NCBI RefSeq assembly: GCF_000518245.1
Contig: NZ_JADF01000019.1
Span: forward strand, 62,001 to 126,000
From: Brachyspira alvinipulli ATCC 51933
GTDB taxonomy: Bacteria; Spirochaetota; Brachyspiria; Brachyspirales; Brachyspiraceae
DNA length: 64,000 nucleotides
Direction: 5' to 3'
Under the pieces are notes generated by a model, which was not told the origin of the DNA, did not search any database, and saw nothing but the letters and a program-made list of their open reading frames with translations. Position numbers and translations under genes: made by a program. Numbering within the stretch: the stretch's first letter is position 1; each line of letters begins with the position of its first letter. Positions 35,273 to 43,190 of this stretch are shown here, piece after piece.

Positions 35273-35554
35273 ATGGCTATGGAACATAGAAAAGCAATAG
35301 AATGGTCAATAATGATGGCAGAAATGGAGCTTGATGAAGGACTTGAGGCAAATACTTCGGAAATGGTTCAGATATGGAAAGAACAGGGATTAAAAGTAAA
35401 TGATAAAGCCAATATCTATGAAAAAATTGGAACACTTGACAGTATGTCATTTATAGATTGTTTGAATGAACCTGAAAGAAAACTCTATAAAACAATATAT
35501 GAATATACAAGAGAGTCAAAAATTGCCAAAGTAATGGAAGAAAATATTAAATAA
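35273..35554 (+). CDS. Hypothetical phage protein
   Basis: The 93-residue mostly helical protein begins 'MAMEHRKAIEWSIMMAEMELDEGLEANTSEMV'-like (split by context) and is methionine-rich at the N-terminus. The ribosome site AAGGAGG is strong. No function can be assigned. Confidence 0.62.
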   Translation: MAMEHRKAIEWSIMMAEMELDEGLEANTSEMVQIWKEQGLKVNDKANIYEKIGTLDSMSFIDCLNEPERKLYKTIYEYTRESKIAKVMEENIK

Positions 35555-35573
35555 TTTTTATTGGGGGTATCCA

Positions 35574-35792
35574 ATGATAAAAGCTATTAAAGAAAAAATA
35601 AAAAATTTTTTCAAACATCGTAAATATTTAGTATGTCCTGTATGCGGGGATAATGTAGAAGGCAGTTGCAGAGTATTGAATCTAACTGTAGACGGCACGG
35701 TTGGGGCTTATGCTTTACATAGAGAATGCGAAAAGAAATTAGAAGAGTCAGGAAGTCAAATAAAACTAAAGAAAGTACAAACTTTATATTAA
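35574..35792 (+). CDS. Small zinc-finger protein
   Basis: The 72-residue protein has a basic N-terminus and 'LVCPVCGDNVEGSC', then 'ALHRECEKKLEESG', giving a C-x2-C...H-x3-C zinc site. Its ribosome site is an uninterrupted G-run (TTGGGGG) rather than AGGAG, a feature shared by a few genes of this operon. Confidence 0.65.
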   Translation: MIKAIKEKIKNFFKHRKYLVCPVCGDNVEGSCRVLNLTVDGTVGAYALHRECEKKLEESGSQIKLKKVQTLY

Positions 35793-35811
35793 AAATGAAA
35801 AGGAGAACAAT

Positions 35812-36453
35812 ATGCAAGTAATGAGCAAGGCATCTTATGAACAGCCTCAAACAGGATATGTAAAAGCAAAATGTTTATCAGTTGTAGACGGAAGATATGA
35901 TAAAGCAGTTTATAACGGTATAGAAAAATGGACAAGAAGAGTATTTTTGATTTTTGAAATTAATCAAAAAGTAACTAGAGGGGAAGAAAAATATATAGGT
36001 AAAAATATGATATTTCCAAAAGAGTTTACATCATCGGCAAGTCCTAATTCTATTTTAAGAAAAATGCTTGAAGAATGTAGAGGTAAAAGATTTGGAGAAA
36101 AAGTTGATTCTAAAGGTAATATCATATTGATGACAGAAAAGAAAAATGAAGAAACAGGAAAAATAGAAGAAGTGCCTTTTAAAATAGAAAGTTTACAGGG
36201 GCTTGATTGTATTTTGCTATTTGAGAATGTAGGAAAAGATAAGAACTATATTACTATAACAAAAATATTACAACTTCCTAGAAATGAAGAACCTATCATA
36301 AGGGAAAATAACATAGGATATTATCCTGATTATTTGGCAAGAAAAATAACTTTAAGACCTGAAGTAAATCCTGATGAATTATCACAGCCTATAAGAGGCT
36401 ATCCTGATGGTTATTTAGTGGAAGAAGAAGATGATGATGAAGTACCTTTCTAA
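35812..36453 (+). CDS. SSB-like single-stranded DNA-binding protein
   Basis: The 213-residue protein ends in an acidic tail with the tip 'EEEDDDEVPF', matching the DDDIPF tip by which bacterial SSB recruits replication and repair proteins. The body is beta-rich ('GYVKAKCLSVVDGRYDKAVYNG', 'RRVFLIFEINQKVTRGEEKYIGKNMIFPKEF', 'GLDCILLFENVGKDKNYITITKIL'), compatible with an OB fold. Position in the early region beside replication genes fits. The OB fold is inferred; the tail is directly visible. Confidence 0.7.
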   Translation: MQVMSKASYEQPQTGYVKAKCLSVVDGRYDKAVYNGIEKWTRRVFLIFEINQKVTRGEEKYIGKNMIFPKEFTSSASPNSILRKMLEECRGKRFGEKVDSKGNIILMTEKKNEETGKIEEVPFKIESLQGLDCILLFENVGKDKNYITITKILQLPRNEEPIIRENNIGYYPDYLARKITLRPEVNPDELSQPIRGYPDGYLVEEEDDDEVPF

Positions 36454-36565
36454 TGAAAAAGATCAGTTTGAGATTTCTTTTTCTGAAGATGATTATTTAG
36501 AAGATAAAAATAATATTGATTGTGATGATTGGCTTAATATAAAAACGCCATTTGATGATGATTAA
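36431..36565 (+). CDS. Small acidic protein overlapping the SSB-like gene
   Basis: A 44-residue ORF starts at the first of three ATGs (36431, 36434, 36437) inside the last codons of the SSB-like gene, in another frame. It continues 'KYLSNEKDQFEISFSEDDYL' and ends 'TPFDDD'. The acidic DDD-type end mimics the SSB tail that overlaps it. A GAAGAAGAAG purine run precedes the start. It fills an otherwise empty 110-base gap, so translation is likely but unproven. Confidence 0.45.
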   Translation: MMMKYLSNEKDQFEISFSEDDYLEDKNNIDCDDWLNIKTPFDDD

Positions 36566-36577
36566 AGGAATATTATT

Positions 36578-36787
36578 ATGCTTGAAAGATTAACAAAGAT
36601 AGAAAAAGAGATAGATTTTTTATTTCAAGGCTGTGAACCTCATAATATTCCTGACATAAGAATAAAGCATATTTTAGGATGCGGGCTTACAAAAGATAAA
36701 GTGATTATAAAAGTTTTGAAAGATATTTATGAGGCAAGACAAAGAGGCATCAATATAGAAGAATTGAAATATTTAAGAGAGGGTTAA
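36578..36787 (+). CDS. Hypothetical phage protein
   Basis: The 69-residue helical protein ('KIEKEIDFLFQGCEPHNIPDIRIKHILGCG') follows AAAGGA. The sequence 'GLTKDKVIIKVLKDIYEARQRG' suggests a small helical bundle. Not recognised. Confidence 0.6.
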   Translation: MLERLTKIEKEIDFLFQGCEPHNIPDIRIKHILGCGLTKDKVIIKVLKDIYEARQRGINIEELKYLREG

Positions 36788-36818
36788 TAAAAAATTAATT
36801 ATTAGGGGGGATAGTACA

Positions 36819-37271
36819 ATGGAGAAAATATTAAAAAATCAAGAAGAAGAAATTGCTTTTCAATGGAGAGGCAATTCAGAAAATCCTGATATAAAGAAGG
36901 CTATAGAGTTAAAAATAGCTTTTATAATGCCTGGTATGTCTGATGATACAACTCTTTGGGTAAAGACAGGAGAATATGAGGCAGCAGCTAAAGAAACAAT
37001 AGCAAGAGTAAAATATCAGAATGTGCCTATGGATTATTGGATAGTTATTTCGGATTGTATAGAAAAAGATAATGAAATAAAACATGTAAAGAAAGTAAAA
37101 ATCATAAAAGATAAAAAGTTTTCAAGCAAATATCATATTCTAAATGATGAACCTACTCTATTTGATAACGAAGAAAATGAAACTGAAGAAGATAAACATC
37201 TGAAAGGAGAATTAAAAGAGGCAGTACAAAATTTCTCGGATAAAACAGGTATTAAAGTAGAGGTTTGCTGA
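36819..37271 (+). CDS. Hypothetical phage protein
   Basis: The 150-residue protein has an alpha/beta N-terminal part ('KKAIELKIAFIMPGMSDDTTLWVKTGEYEAAAKETIARVKYQNVPMDYWIVI'-type, broken here), an acidic linker with 'PTLFDNEENETEEDKH' and a short C-terminal helix. 'PTLFD' resembles the minimal clamp-binding pentapeptide form QL(S/D)LF only loosely. Ribosome site is a G-run (GGGGGG) 9 bases before ATG. Confidence 0.6.
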   Translation: MEKILKNQEEEIAFQWRGNSENPDIKKAIELKIAFIMPGMSDDTTLWVKTGEYEAAAKETIARVKYQNVPMDYWIVISDCIEKDNEIKHVKKVKIIKDKKFSSKYHILNDEPTLFDNEENETEEDKHLKGELKEAVQNFSDKTGIKVEVC

Positions 37272-37273
37272 TT

Positions 37274-38188
37274 ATGGAACATTCTTTTGATATAAAAATA
37301 GCAGAAAAATACGGCGTAGTAGAAGCTATTGTTTATAAAAATTTGCTTTTTTGGATTATGAAAAATAAAGCAGAAGGCAAAAATTACCATGACGGTAAAT
37401 ATTGGTCATATAATACTATTAAATCTTTTCAGGAGTTGTTTCCTTATCTTTCTTATGAAAAAATAAGAAATGCTATTAATAAACTTGTAGAGAAAAAAGT
37501 ATTATTAAAGGGAAATTATAATGTTAATAAATATGACAGAACTTTATGGTATGCTTTTGTTGAAGAGCCTGAGGAATTAAAAACTATAAAAGCACCTATT
37601 GATAATAACAATTCCAATACTGAAAATAAAAAAATAGATGATGATAATAACATAAATCCAAATGGCAATAACAATAATCCAAATGGTGATGGTAACAAAT
37701 CCAATTTAGGAAATCCACAAATGGATTTAGGAAGCAGCCCAAATATTGCAGATATAAGCACTAATAATAATACTAATATAACCCAATATAATAATACAGA
37801 TTTTTTAAACGGCGAAAAAAAATCTGAAGTTTATTTGGAAATTAAAGATGGTGTAACCCGTTACAAAGGGATTAGCAGCTTCGATATATTTGCTAAATAT
37901 ACTGTTCATTTTTTGTCAATACTGCTTGCGAATACCGGAACTGAATTAAAAAATTATTTAAAACCTATAGAAATAGACAGACTTAAAAACAATTTTGAAA
38001 ACAGAGTATCTAATTCAGGAAGTGCTTTGCTTTTTGCTTTAGATGAGGCTTTTAAGCAGCCTATTTCATACAGACAGATTAATTTTATAAAATGCTTGAA
38101 TATATATTTAATAGAAGGTTCTAATTTGTCTTTAAAAGACACTGAATATACAGAACAGATTATAGAACTTGAATATTATAAAGGATAA
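37274..38188 (+). CDS. Phage replication protein with winged-helix N-terminus (replisome-organiser type)
   Basis: The protein of about 304 residues starts with a winged-helix domain ('IAEKYGVVEAIVYKNLLFWI', 'WSYNTIKSFQELFPYLSYEKIRNAINKLVEKKVL') typical of phage initiators and DnaD-like organisers. A low-complexity Asn/Asp linker (about 120-175) connects to a helical C-terminal domain (about 195-300). It would bind the phage origin and help load the host helicase; no DnaB or DnaC homologue is visible here. I use ATG at 37274 rather than TTG at 37265. Confidence 0.7.
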   Translation: MEHSFDIKIAEKYGVVEAIVYKNLLFWIMKNKAEGKNYHDGKYWSYNTIKSFQELFPYLSYEKIRNAINKLVEKKVLLKGNYNVNKYDRTLWYAFVEEPEELKTIKAPIDNNNSNTENKKIDDDNNINPNGNNNNPNGDGNKSNLGNPQMDLGSSPNIADISTNNNTNITQYNNTDFLNGEKKSEVYLEIKDGVTRYKGISSFDIFAKYTVHFLSILLANTGTELKNYLKPIEIDRLKNNFENRVSNSGSALLFALDEAFKQPISYRQINFIKCLNIYLIEGSNLSLKDTEYTEQIIELEYYKG

Positions 38189-38191
38189 TAT

Positions 38192-38902
38192 ATGGCAAAA
38201 CAGGTTAATAAAACAGAAGTATCTTCTTTGAGTGAAGAAGAAAGAGAAAAGAAAAAATTATCTCATAGATATTTTTATTTAAAAGAGATGATTAATTTTA
38301 AAAATGAATATGGTATTGAAAATATTGATGCTGTATATCTTTTTAGATTTTTATGTCTGCTCGATAATTTTTGCTCATATAAAAACATATCTATAGAAAA
38401 ATATATAAATATGTCTATGAATGAAAGTTTTTATCTTAGTATAAAAGAAAAATTATCAAATGAGGCAGAGTTTAGAAAGTCTACTATTAAAGCTATAGAA
38501 CTTTGCGTAGAAGTTTGTCAAAAGCAGTATGATAATAAAAAATTAGACAGATTATATTATATTGATGATTTTATTTCAGATTTATCAGTTTTTGCAGGTG
38601 AGAGATATGCCTATGTTGGACATTCATATAATTTTTATTCTCCAAGCATATTTTTAGAAGAAGATCCTCTCTATGATAATGAAATAAAGCCTGATATAGA
38701 AAAAATAAAATCAAATGATGCTTTATCTGATGCTCAAAAAATTATAGAAATACAAAAAATAACTTCTGATTATATTTCAAATTATACAGAAAAAATAGCT
38801 GATTTAAAAAAATTGAAGTTAGAAAGAAAAGCTGATGAAAAACTTAGAGGTTATTGTTTAGCAAAACAATTAATAGAAGAAAGTCAAAGAGGTGCTTTAT
38901 GA
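38192..38902 (+). CDS. Hypothetical helical phage protein
   Basis: The 236-residue protein is strongly helical and charged, with 'LSEEEREKKKLSHRYFYLKEMINFKNEYG', a central Tyr/Phe-rich part and a coiled-coil-like C-terminus ('AQKIIEIQKITSDYISNYTEKIADLKKLKLERKAD'-type). It starts 3 bases after the replication gene and overlaps the next by 4, so it may act with the replication protein. No family recognised. Confidence 0.6.
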   Translation: MAKQVNKTEVSSLSEEEREKKKLSHRYFYLKEMINFKNEYGIENIDAVYLFRFLCLLDNFCSYKNISIEKYINMSMNESFYLSIKEKLSNEAEFRKSTIKAIELCVEVCQKQYDNKKLDRLYYIDDFISDLSVFAGERYAYVGHSYNFYSPSIFLEEDPLYDNEIKPDIEKIKSNDALSDAQKIIEIQKITSDYISNYTEKIADLKKLKLERKADEKLRGYCLAKQLIEESQRGAL

Positions 38903-39192
38903 TTAAAAATACTTCTAAAATAGCTAAGAAAAAAATAGACAGTAAAGGCATTACAAGAACTCAAAAAGAAAAAATATTGAAATACGTTAAAGAAGTTAAT
39001 CGTCCTGTTACAAGAAATGAAATAGCTAATGCTTTAGGATTTTCTATTAATGCAGTATGCGGCAGAGTATGGACTTTAATTAATGAGGATAAAGAGCTTG
39101 TAGAAGAAGAAGAGATGATATTATGCAGTGTGTCGGGGTTCAAGTGTCATGCTGTAAAAATTAATCCAATAAAACAAGGTAGATTATTTTAA
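38899..39192 (+). CDS. Small helix-turn-helix protein
   Basis: The 97-residue protein (ATG at 38899 after AGAGGTG) has a winged-helix or MarR-like element 'QKEKILKYVKEVNRPVTRNEIANALGFSINAVCGRVWTLIN' (split here by context) and a small beta hairpin. Likely DNA-binding; a VSR/HTH role in early or middle control is possible. The end, 'IKQGRLF', is a typical clamp-motif-like QxxLF terminus, seen in proteins that bind the beta clamp. Confidence 0.65.
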   Translation: MIKNTSKIAKKKIDSKGITRTQKEKILKYVKEVNRPVTRNEIANALGFSINAVCGRVWTLINEDKELVEEEEMILCSVSGFKCHAVKINPIKQGRLF

Positions 39193-39212
39193 AAAATAAT
39201 TGGGGGGGTTCA

Positions 39213-39422
39213 ATGAATAATCTAAATGAATACGGCATATCTATTTTAGAAAAGAAAGAAGTAAATGAAAAAGATAGAGATGTTGAAATAAGAGCAGACA
39301 GTCAATATATGCAAGCAGCTGATATAAAACTTGAAGATTTAGACTGTGATGCTTTCAAAGATTTTTACGGTTCTTGGAGAGGCAAAGACATAAAAAGTTT
39401 AATATCAATGGAGGCTGAATAA
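39213..39422 (+). CDS. Hypothetical phage protein
   Basis: The 69-residue acidic protein has 'NEYGISILEKKEVNEKDRDVEIRADSQYMQAADIKLEDLD'-type sequence (split by context). It uses a seven-G ribosome site (TTGGGGGGG). The stop overlaps the next start by one base. Confidence 0.6.
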   Translation: MNNLNEYGISILEKKEVNEKDRDVEIRADSQYMQAADIKLEDLDCDAFKDFYGSWRGKDIKSLISMEAE

Positions 39423-39856
39423 TGAAAAAAATAAAAATATATTTAAGCGGTGCTATTACAAATAGAGAAAATTATAAACAAGAGTTTTATGAGGCAAGAG
39501 ATAAAGTTCTTGATTTTATGAAAAGCAGAAATATAGAATGCGAAATTATAGTTCCTTTTGAATATGATAATCTTAATAAAACAGGAAGATGGGAAGATTA
39601 TCTAAAGAATGACATAAAAATACTTGTAGACTGCGATTGCCTTATAGACATAGAAAATGAAAGCTATAACTCAAAAGGTGCTATATTAGAGAAAATAATA
39701 TGTGTATATTTAGGAATACCTATTATTTCTTTAAGCTCATTTTTAGAAAGTCAAATGATTAATAATTATTCTACTACAAAAATAAATAAAAACTTCTTTG
39801 AAAATATGAAAATTGATGATTTTAAAGAGTTCGGCGAAATGCAGTATGATGTTTGA
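39422..39856 (+). CDS. DUF4406 protein (nucleoside 2-deoxyribosyltransferase-like fold)
   Basis: The 144-residue protein starts 'KIKIYLSGAITNRENYKQEF' and has 'GRWEDYLKNDIKILVDCDCLIDIENESYNSKGAILEKIICVYLGIPIIS' (split by context). This is the DUF4406 pattern: a Rossmann-like fold related to nucleoside 2-deoxyribosyltransferases, frequent in phages and thought to act in nucleotide metabolism. It precedes a DUF1599 gene, consistent with a nucleotide-handling pair. Confidence 0.8.
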   Translation: MKKIKIYLSGAITNRENYKQEFYEARDKVLDFMKSRNIECEIIVPFEYDNLNKTGRWEDYLKNDIKILVDCDCLIDIENESYNSKGAILEKIICVYLGIPIISLSSFLESQMINNYSTTKINKNFFENMKIDDFKEFGEMQYDV

Positions 39857-39873
39857 TATAAGGAGATTTAAAT

Positions 39874-40368
39874 ATGAATAAAGAAGAACTTATAACTAAA
39901 AAAATAGATTCTTTGAAATGTAAGGGACAGTATGATACAGATATTAAAGACAGTATTAATAATATGTTTCTTCATTTTAATAAATTAAAACATAAGGTAT
40001 TAAACGGAAATTACAAAGTAAAAAATCATCTATATAGCTTAATACATTCTTCTGTCAATACTGCTGTATTAAAACAATATAAATGTCTTGGATACGAAGA
40101 TATAAAAAATAAATATGAGGAATTGGAAAAACTGCTTATAAAGAAAAATGCTGATTATGGAAATAGTTTTGATAAAACGCTTGATGAGTTTGGAATTAAT
40201 ACAGGCTTGGTGAGGATTGCTGATAAGATTAATAGAATTGCTAATTTGAAAGATAAAGATGAAGAGCAGATACAGGCAGAAGAAAAGCTGGAAGAAACTA
40301 TTTTGGATATAGCAGGCTACAGCGTATTGTTTTCTATATATTTAGAGAATAACTATAAAAGGAGATAA
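39874..40368 (+). CDS. DUF1599 / Nmad1-like nucleotide-associated protein
   Basis: The 164-residue protein has an N-terminal helical region and a C-terminal domain with 'KNADYGNSFDKTLDEFGINTGLVRIADKINRIANL' and 'EETILDIAGYSVLFSIYL' (split by context). The 'DYGNSF' and 'IADKxNRI' pattern marks DUF1599/nucleotide-modification-associated domain 1, an all-alpha fold related to NTP pyrophosphatases and linked to modified bases in phages. Substrate is unknown. Confidence 0.78.
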   Translation: MNKEELITKKIDSLKCKGQYDTDIKDSINNMFLHFNKLKHKVLNGNYKVKNHLYSLIHSSVNTAVLKQYKCLGYEDIKNKYEELEKLLIKKNADYGNSFDKTLDEFGINTGLVRIADKINRIANLKDKDEEQIQAEEKLEETILDIAGYSVLFSIYLENNYKRR

Positions 40369-40370
40369 CA

Positions 40371-40889
40371 ATGACTAAAAATTTAAAAATAGATTTAATT
40401 GCTTTATTGGCTGATAAACTTAATGACTTGGATAATGAAAAATTTAAAGCATTATTTAGTGATGAAGATTTTGATTCTATGGATGCTGATGAAATAATAG
40501 CAGAATTAGAGACAGAATTACGCTATCAAGGTTTACTTGATAGTTTTAATGAATTAAATGAAAAAATAAATAATCTCTTTTATCCTGAAGAATCTTTTGA
40601 TGCTAATAAATTAATCAGAGAATATTCCTCATATAAATCTCAATTTAAAATTGATAGTTATAATTCTGATAGATTTTGTATTAGGATAAATGGTTCTTTT
40701 GATACTGTTGTATGGGTAAGATTTGAAAATAATTCCTATGAGATAAAGTTGGAATGTAAAACTTTAGATAATGCAGATTGGTCTAAAAAAGAAACATTAG
40801 AAAAACCTAGAAAAATCGCAGTATTAAATCAAGTAGATAGCTTCATTATGTATTATTTTGATAATAAAGAGAGATTGGGATTTTTGTAA
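40371..40889 (+). CDS. Hypothetical phage protein
   Basis: The 172-residue protein has an acidic helical N-terminus ('LADKLNDLDNEKFKALFSDEDFD') and a beta-rich C-terminus ('DRFCIRINGSFDTVVWVRFENNSYEIKLECKTL'-type). No family recognised. It starts 2 bases after the DUF1599 gene. Confidence 0.6.
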   Translation: MTKNLKIDLIALLADKLNDLDNEKFKALFSDEDFDSMDADEIIAELETELRYQGLLDSFNELNEKINNLFYPEESFDANKLIREYSSYKSQFKIDSYNSDRFCIRINGSFDTVVWVRFENNSYEIKLECKTLDNADWSKKETLEKPRKIAVLNQVDSFIMYYFDNKERLGFL

Positions 40890-40908
40890 TTTTGTAGGAG
40901 GCTTGAAT

Positions 40909-41073
40909 ATGAAATGTGAAGTTTGTAATAAAAATAAAGCTATAAAAGAAACTGCTTATCAGATAGAAAGTTCAATAACATTAGTTTCTGTATGTGATGA
41001 ATGTGCTTCAGATATAGAAAATACTAATCATATTTTTAATACAAGATATGAAATACAGGGAGAAGTTAAATAA
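40909..41073 (+). CDS. Small two-CxxC zinc protein
   Basis: The 54-residue protein starts at ATG 40909 after GTAGGAGG. It has 'MKCEVCNKNKAIKETA' and 'VSVCDECASDIEN', giving two CxxC pairs. It closely resembles the 34777 gene product in plan. The stop overlaps the VRR-NUC start by one base. Confidence 0.65.
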   Translation: MKCEVCNKNKAIKETAYQIESSITLVSVCDECASDIENTNHIFNTRYEIQGEVK

Positions 41074-41600
41074 TGATAGTTTTTAGTAAAATTGATGAGG
41101 CAGATAGAATAAAAAAATATAAGCGAATAAGACAATTAATTGAAGTTGAGAAAAGAGATAAAGATCCTTTTAGAGAAAGTCAAATACAGAATATGATTAT
41201 AGAGTATCTTAATGAACAAAATATTGACTATCACCCTTCTATGAGCGGAATTAAGGCTAGCAGCGGACTTGCTAAGTTTATGAAAAGTCAAGGTATAAAT
41301 GAAGGACATAGCGATTTAATTATTTATGCCAAGACTAAAAAACATGAAATACTTCTTCTTGAATTAAAAACAGCGAAAGGCAGATTATCTGATGTACAAA
41401 AAGAATGGCTTAGAAATAAAGCAAAGCAGGGTTATGCTGTGAGTGTTGCTCATGGATATTATGATGCTGTTTATAAAATAGAAAGATATTTAGAAGATAA
41501 GCCTATTTTGTATGGTATCAAAAATGTTAAGAAGCACACAAGAAAAATTAATTATTTCAGGCTTCCTAATATTAGAAGATTTATAAGGAGAACAGCATAA
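41073..41600 (+). CDS. VRR-NUC domain nuclease
   Basis: The 175-residue protein shows the VRR-NUC signature: 'RESQIQNMIIEYLNEQN', 'GHSDLIIYAK' (metal-binding Asp), 'EILLLELKTAKGRLSDVQKEWL' (E-x-K core) and 'GYAVSVAHGYYDAVYKI'. The domain is a PD-(D/E)XK endonuclease, seen in phage early regions and in FAN1, that cuts branched DNA. Likely used in phage recombination or replication-fork processing. Confidence 0.88.
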   Translation: MIVFSKIDEADRIKKYKRIRQLIEVEKRDKDPFRESQIQNMIIEYLNEQNIDYHPSMSGIKASSGLAKFMKSQGINEGHSDLIIYAKTKKHEILLLELKTAKGRLSDVQKEWLRNKAKQGYAVSVAHGYYDAVYKIERYLEDKPILYGIKNVKKHTRKINYFRLPNIRRFIRRTA

Positions 41601-41785
41601 TGAAAAATACAGGCAGAACGTTAGTAAATATATTTAACTTCATTGGGTATAGCAATAATTTTAATAAATATGTAAACGGTTTCTATAAGAATGATAAAAG
41701 CTACGATGTACGTACTTTTGGTCAAAAATATATAAATAGCAATAAGTATAAAAGAGTAAAGAAGAATAAAAGGAAAAGCAAATGA
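41600..41785 (+). CDS. Small basic phage protein
   Basis: The 61-residue protein is rich in Lys, Asn and Tyr with a C-terminal 'KYKRVKKNKRKSK' tail suited to nucleic-acid contact. It overlaps the genes on both sides by 1-4 bases. Not recognised. Confidence 0.5.
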   Translation: MKNTGRTLVNIFNFIGYSNNFNKYVNGFYKNDKSYDVRTFGQKYINSNKYKRVKKNKRKSK

Positions 41786-42048
41786 GAAAAGTAAGAAGAT
41801 TTTTTAATCATTATAAAAGAACACGTTTATTAATGCTTCAAAAGATAAAAATTAAATTATTAGAATATGGATATAAGGCAGAATATAATAATTTCGATGT
41901 TGAGTTTTATATAGGCAAAAAACTGTATTTCATAGAATTATTTAGAGAGCAGATAAGATTATTTGATGATAAAGATTTTGAGTTCTATTACAGTAATATT
42001 AATCAGCTTTTTAATAAAATAAAAGAACTTAGAGATAAGGAGCTTTAA
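41782..42048 (+). CDS. Hypothetical phage protein
   Basis: The 88-residue protein has a very basic N-terminus (MRKVRRFFNHYKRTRLLM) and a strand-rich middle ('FDVEFYIGKKLYFIELFREQIRLF'). It starts 4 bases inside the previous gene. Not recognised. Confidence 0.55.
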   Translation: MRKVRRFFNHYKRTRLLMLQKIKIKLLEYGYKAEYNNFDVEFYIGKKLYFIELFREQIRLFDDKDFEFYYSNINQLFNKIKELRDKEL

Positions 42049-42050
42049 TT

Positions 42051-42272
42051 ATGGAATTAAAAACTATAGGAAAAACAGAAAAGACTAAAAGAGCTATAAG
42101 TGAGTTTTTAGGAAAAGACATTGACATAAAATTAAATAATAAAGAACTTATATTGAATTATAAAGATAAAGATTTCTGTTTTATTTGTATAGATCATTTT
42201 TTGAGAATAACTATATACCCTATAAATATAATTTTTAATTTAGCAGATGCCCTGCTGATTTTTATACTATGA
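42051..42272 (+). CDS. Hypothetical phage protein
   Basis: The 73-residue protein has 'LKTIGKTEKTKRAISEFLGKD', two beta-strand-like segments and a hydrophobic end. It overlaps the following small ORF by 4 bases. Not recognised. Confidence 0.5.
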   Translation: MELKTIGKTEKTKRAISEFLGKDIDIKLNNKELILNYKDKDFCFICIDHFLRITIYPINIIFNLADALLIFIL

Positions 42273-42370
42273 AAGAACTTGCTGATATACTAATTATTCT
42301 ATCAAATGCGGATAAGAAAAAAGAACTGCTAGCAATAGTAAAAGAAAATTATATTGAAGTGTATGTATAA
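42269..42370 (+). CDS. Tiny phage ORF
   Basis: A 33-codon ORF starts with ATG overlapping the previous stop (ATGA) and reads 'MKELADILIILSNADKKKEL', continuing to a Tyr/Val end. It fills an otherwise empty 100-base gap and its overlap is the rule in this operon, so it is probably translated. Function unknown. Confidence 0.4.
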   Translation: MKELADILIILSNADKKKELLAIVKENYIEVYV

Positions 42371-42382
42371 GGAAATTTGAAT

Positions 42383-42823
42383 ATGTCAATATATTTATGC
42401 TGTAAGAAATGCGGAAAGATTTTGAATAAAAATAATACTGCTATGTATAGGAACAAATTTTATTGTAAGGAGTGCCGTTTTGCTATGAATAAAAATGAAA
42501 TAAAGTTCAGTAAAAATTACCCTAAACTTTGGGGACAAACTCAAGCTAAATTAATTGCTGTTGAGGATATAAATATTGATGAGAATACGAATAAAGATTT
42601 GCTGGAATATGATACAAAAGCTAATGACGGCTCTTATTATGAATTGAAGAAAGGAAAATATATTCAGCTTGTTTTCTTAGGAAATAAAAATATTCCTTTT
42701 TGTACTATTAGAAGTATTTACGGACAGTACGGAAATAAAAAAGAATATTATCAGGCTAAAATCGGCGAAGTATTTAATATAGTAATGGTTTATGAAAATC
42801 CTAAATTACCATTGGAGGGATAA
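42383..42823 (+). CDS. Zinc-ribbon phage protein
   Basis: The 146-residue protein starts at ATG 42383 (AAGGAA ahead). It has an N-terminal four-cysteine ribbon ('CCKKCGKIL', 'FYCKECRF') followed by a beta-rich domain ('QAKLIAVEDINIDENTN', 'GKYIQLVFLGNKNIPFCTIRSIYG'). The ribbon suggests nucleic-acid binding. Not recognised as a named family. Confidence 0.6.
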   Translation: MSIYLCCKKCGKILNKNNTAMYRNKFYCKECRFAMNKNEIKFSKNYPKLWGQTQAKLIAVEDINIDENTNKDLLEYDTKANDGSYYELKKGKYIQLVFLGNKNIPFCTIRSIYGQYGNKKEYYQAKIGEVFNIVMVYENPKLPLEG

Positions 42824-42824
42824 A

Positions 42825-43190
42825 ATGAAACATAATAGATTTAATAAAAGAGATAACAGCTATTTAAAACATAAAAAAGAATTATTTGAAGAAATGAAAG
42901 GAAGATGCGGTTACTGCGGATGCGAATTAGATTATAAAAAAGCTACTATAGATCATAAAGTACCTTTGTCTATCGGCGGTACTAATGATAAATATAATCT
43001 TTTAATATGCTGCTGGAGCTGTAATCATTATAAGCAGAGAAGAGATGTAGAAGGCTTTAGAAAATCTGTAGCAAATACTATTAAAAGATTGAACTGCAAT
43101 TCTGCTTACAGGCTTGCTTTGAAATATGAAAGAATAAAAGAAGAAGATATTAATAAAGATGTAGTGTTCTATTTTGAAAGGAGAAAATAA
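42825..43190 (+). CDS. HNH endonuclease
   Basis: The 121-residue protein has the HNH core: 'CGYCGCEL', 'ATIDHKVPLSIGGTNDKYNLLICCWSCNHYK' with the paired CxxC zinc ligands and central His. ATG at 42825 follows GGAGGG. In phages such proteins can be homing enzymes or packaging helpers; lying far from the terminase and in line with neighbours, it could serve either role or act in recombination. Confidence 0.85.
   Translation: MKHNRFNKRDNSYLKHKKELFEEMKGRCGYCGCELDYKKATIDHKVPLSIGGTNDKYNLLICCWSCNHYKQRRDVEGFRKSVANTIKRLNCNSAYRLALKYERIKEEDINKDVVFYFERRK

Noticed and set aside
41782-42272. Sequence errors suggested by several very short overlapping genes
   Set aside because: Overlaps of 1-4 bases (ATGA) and consistent ribosome sites recur through the operon, as expected for phage early genes.
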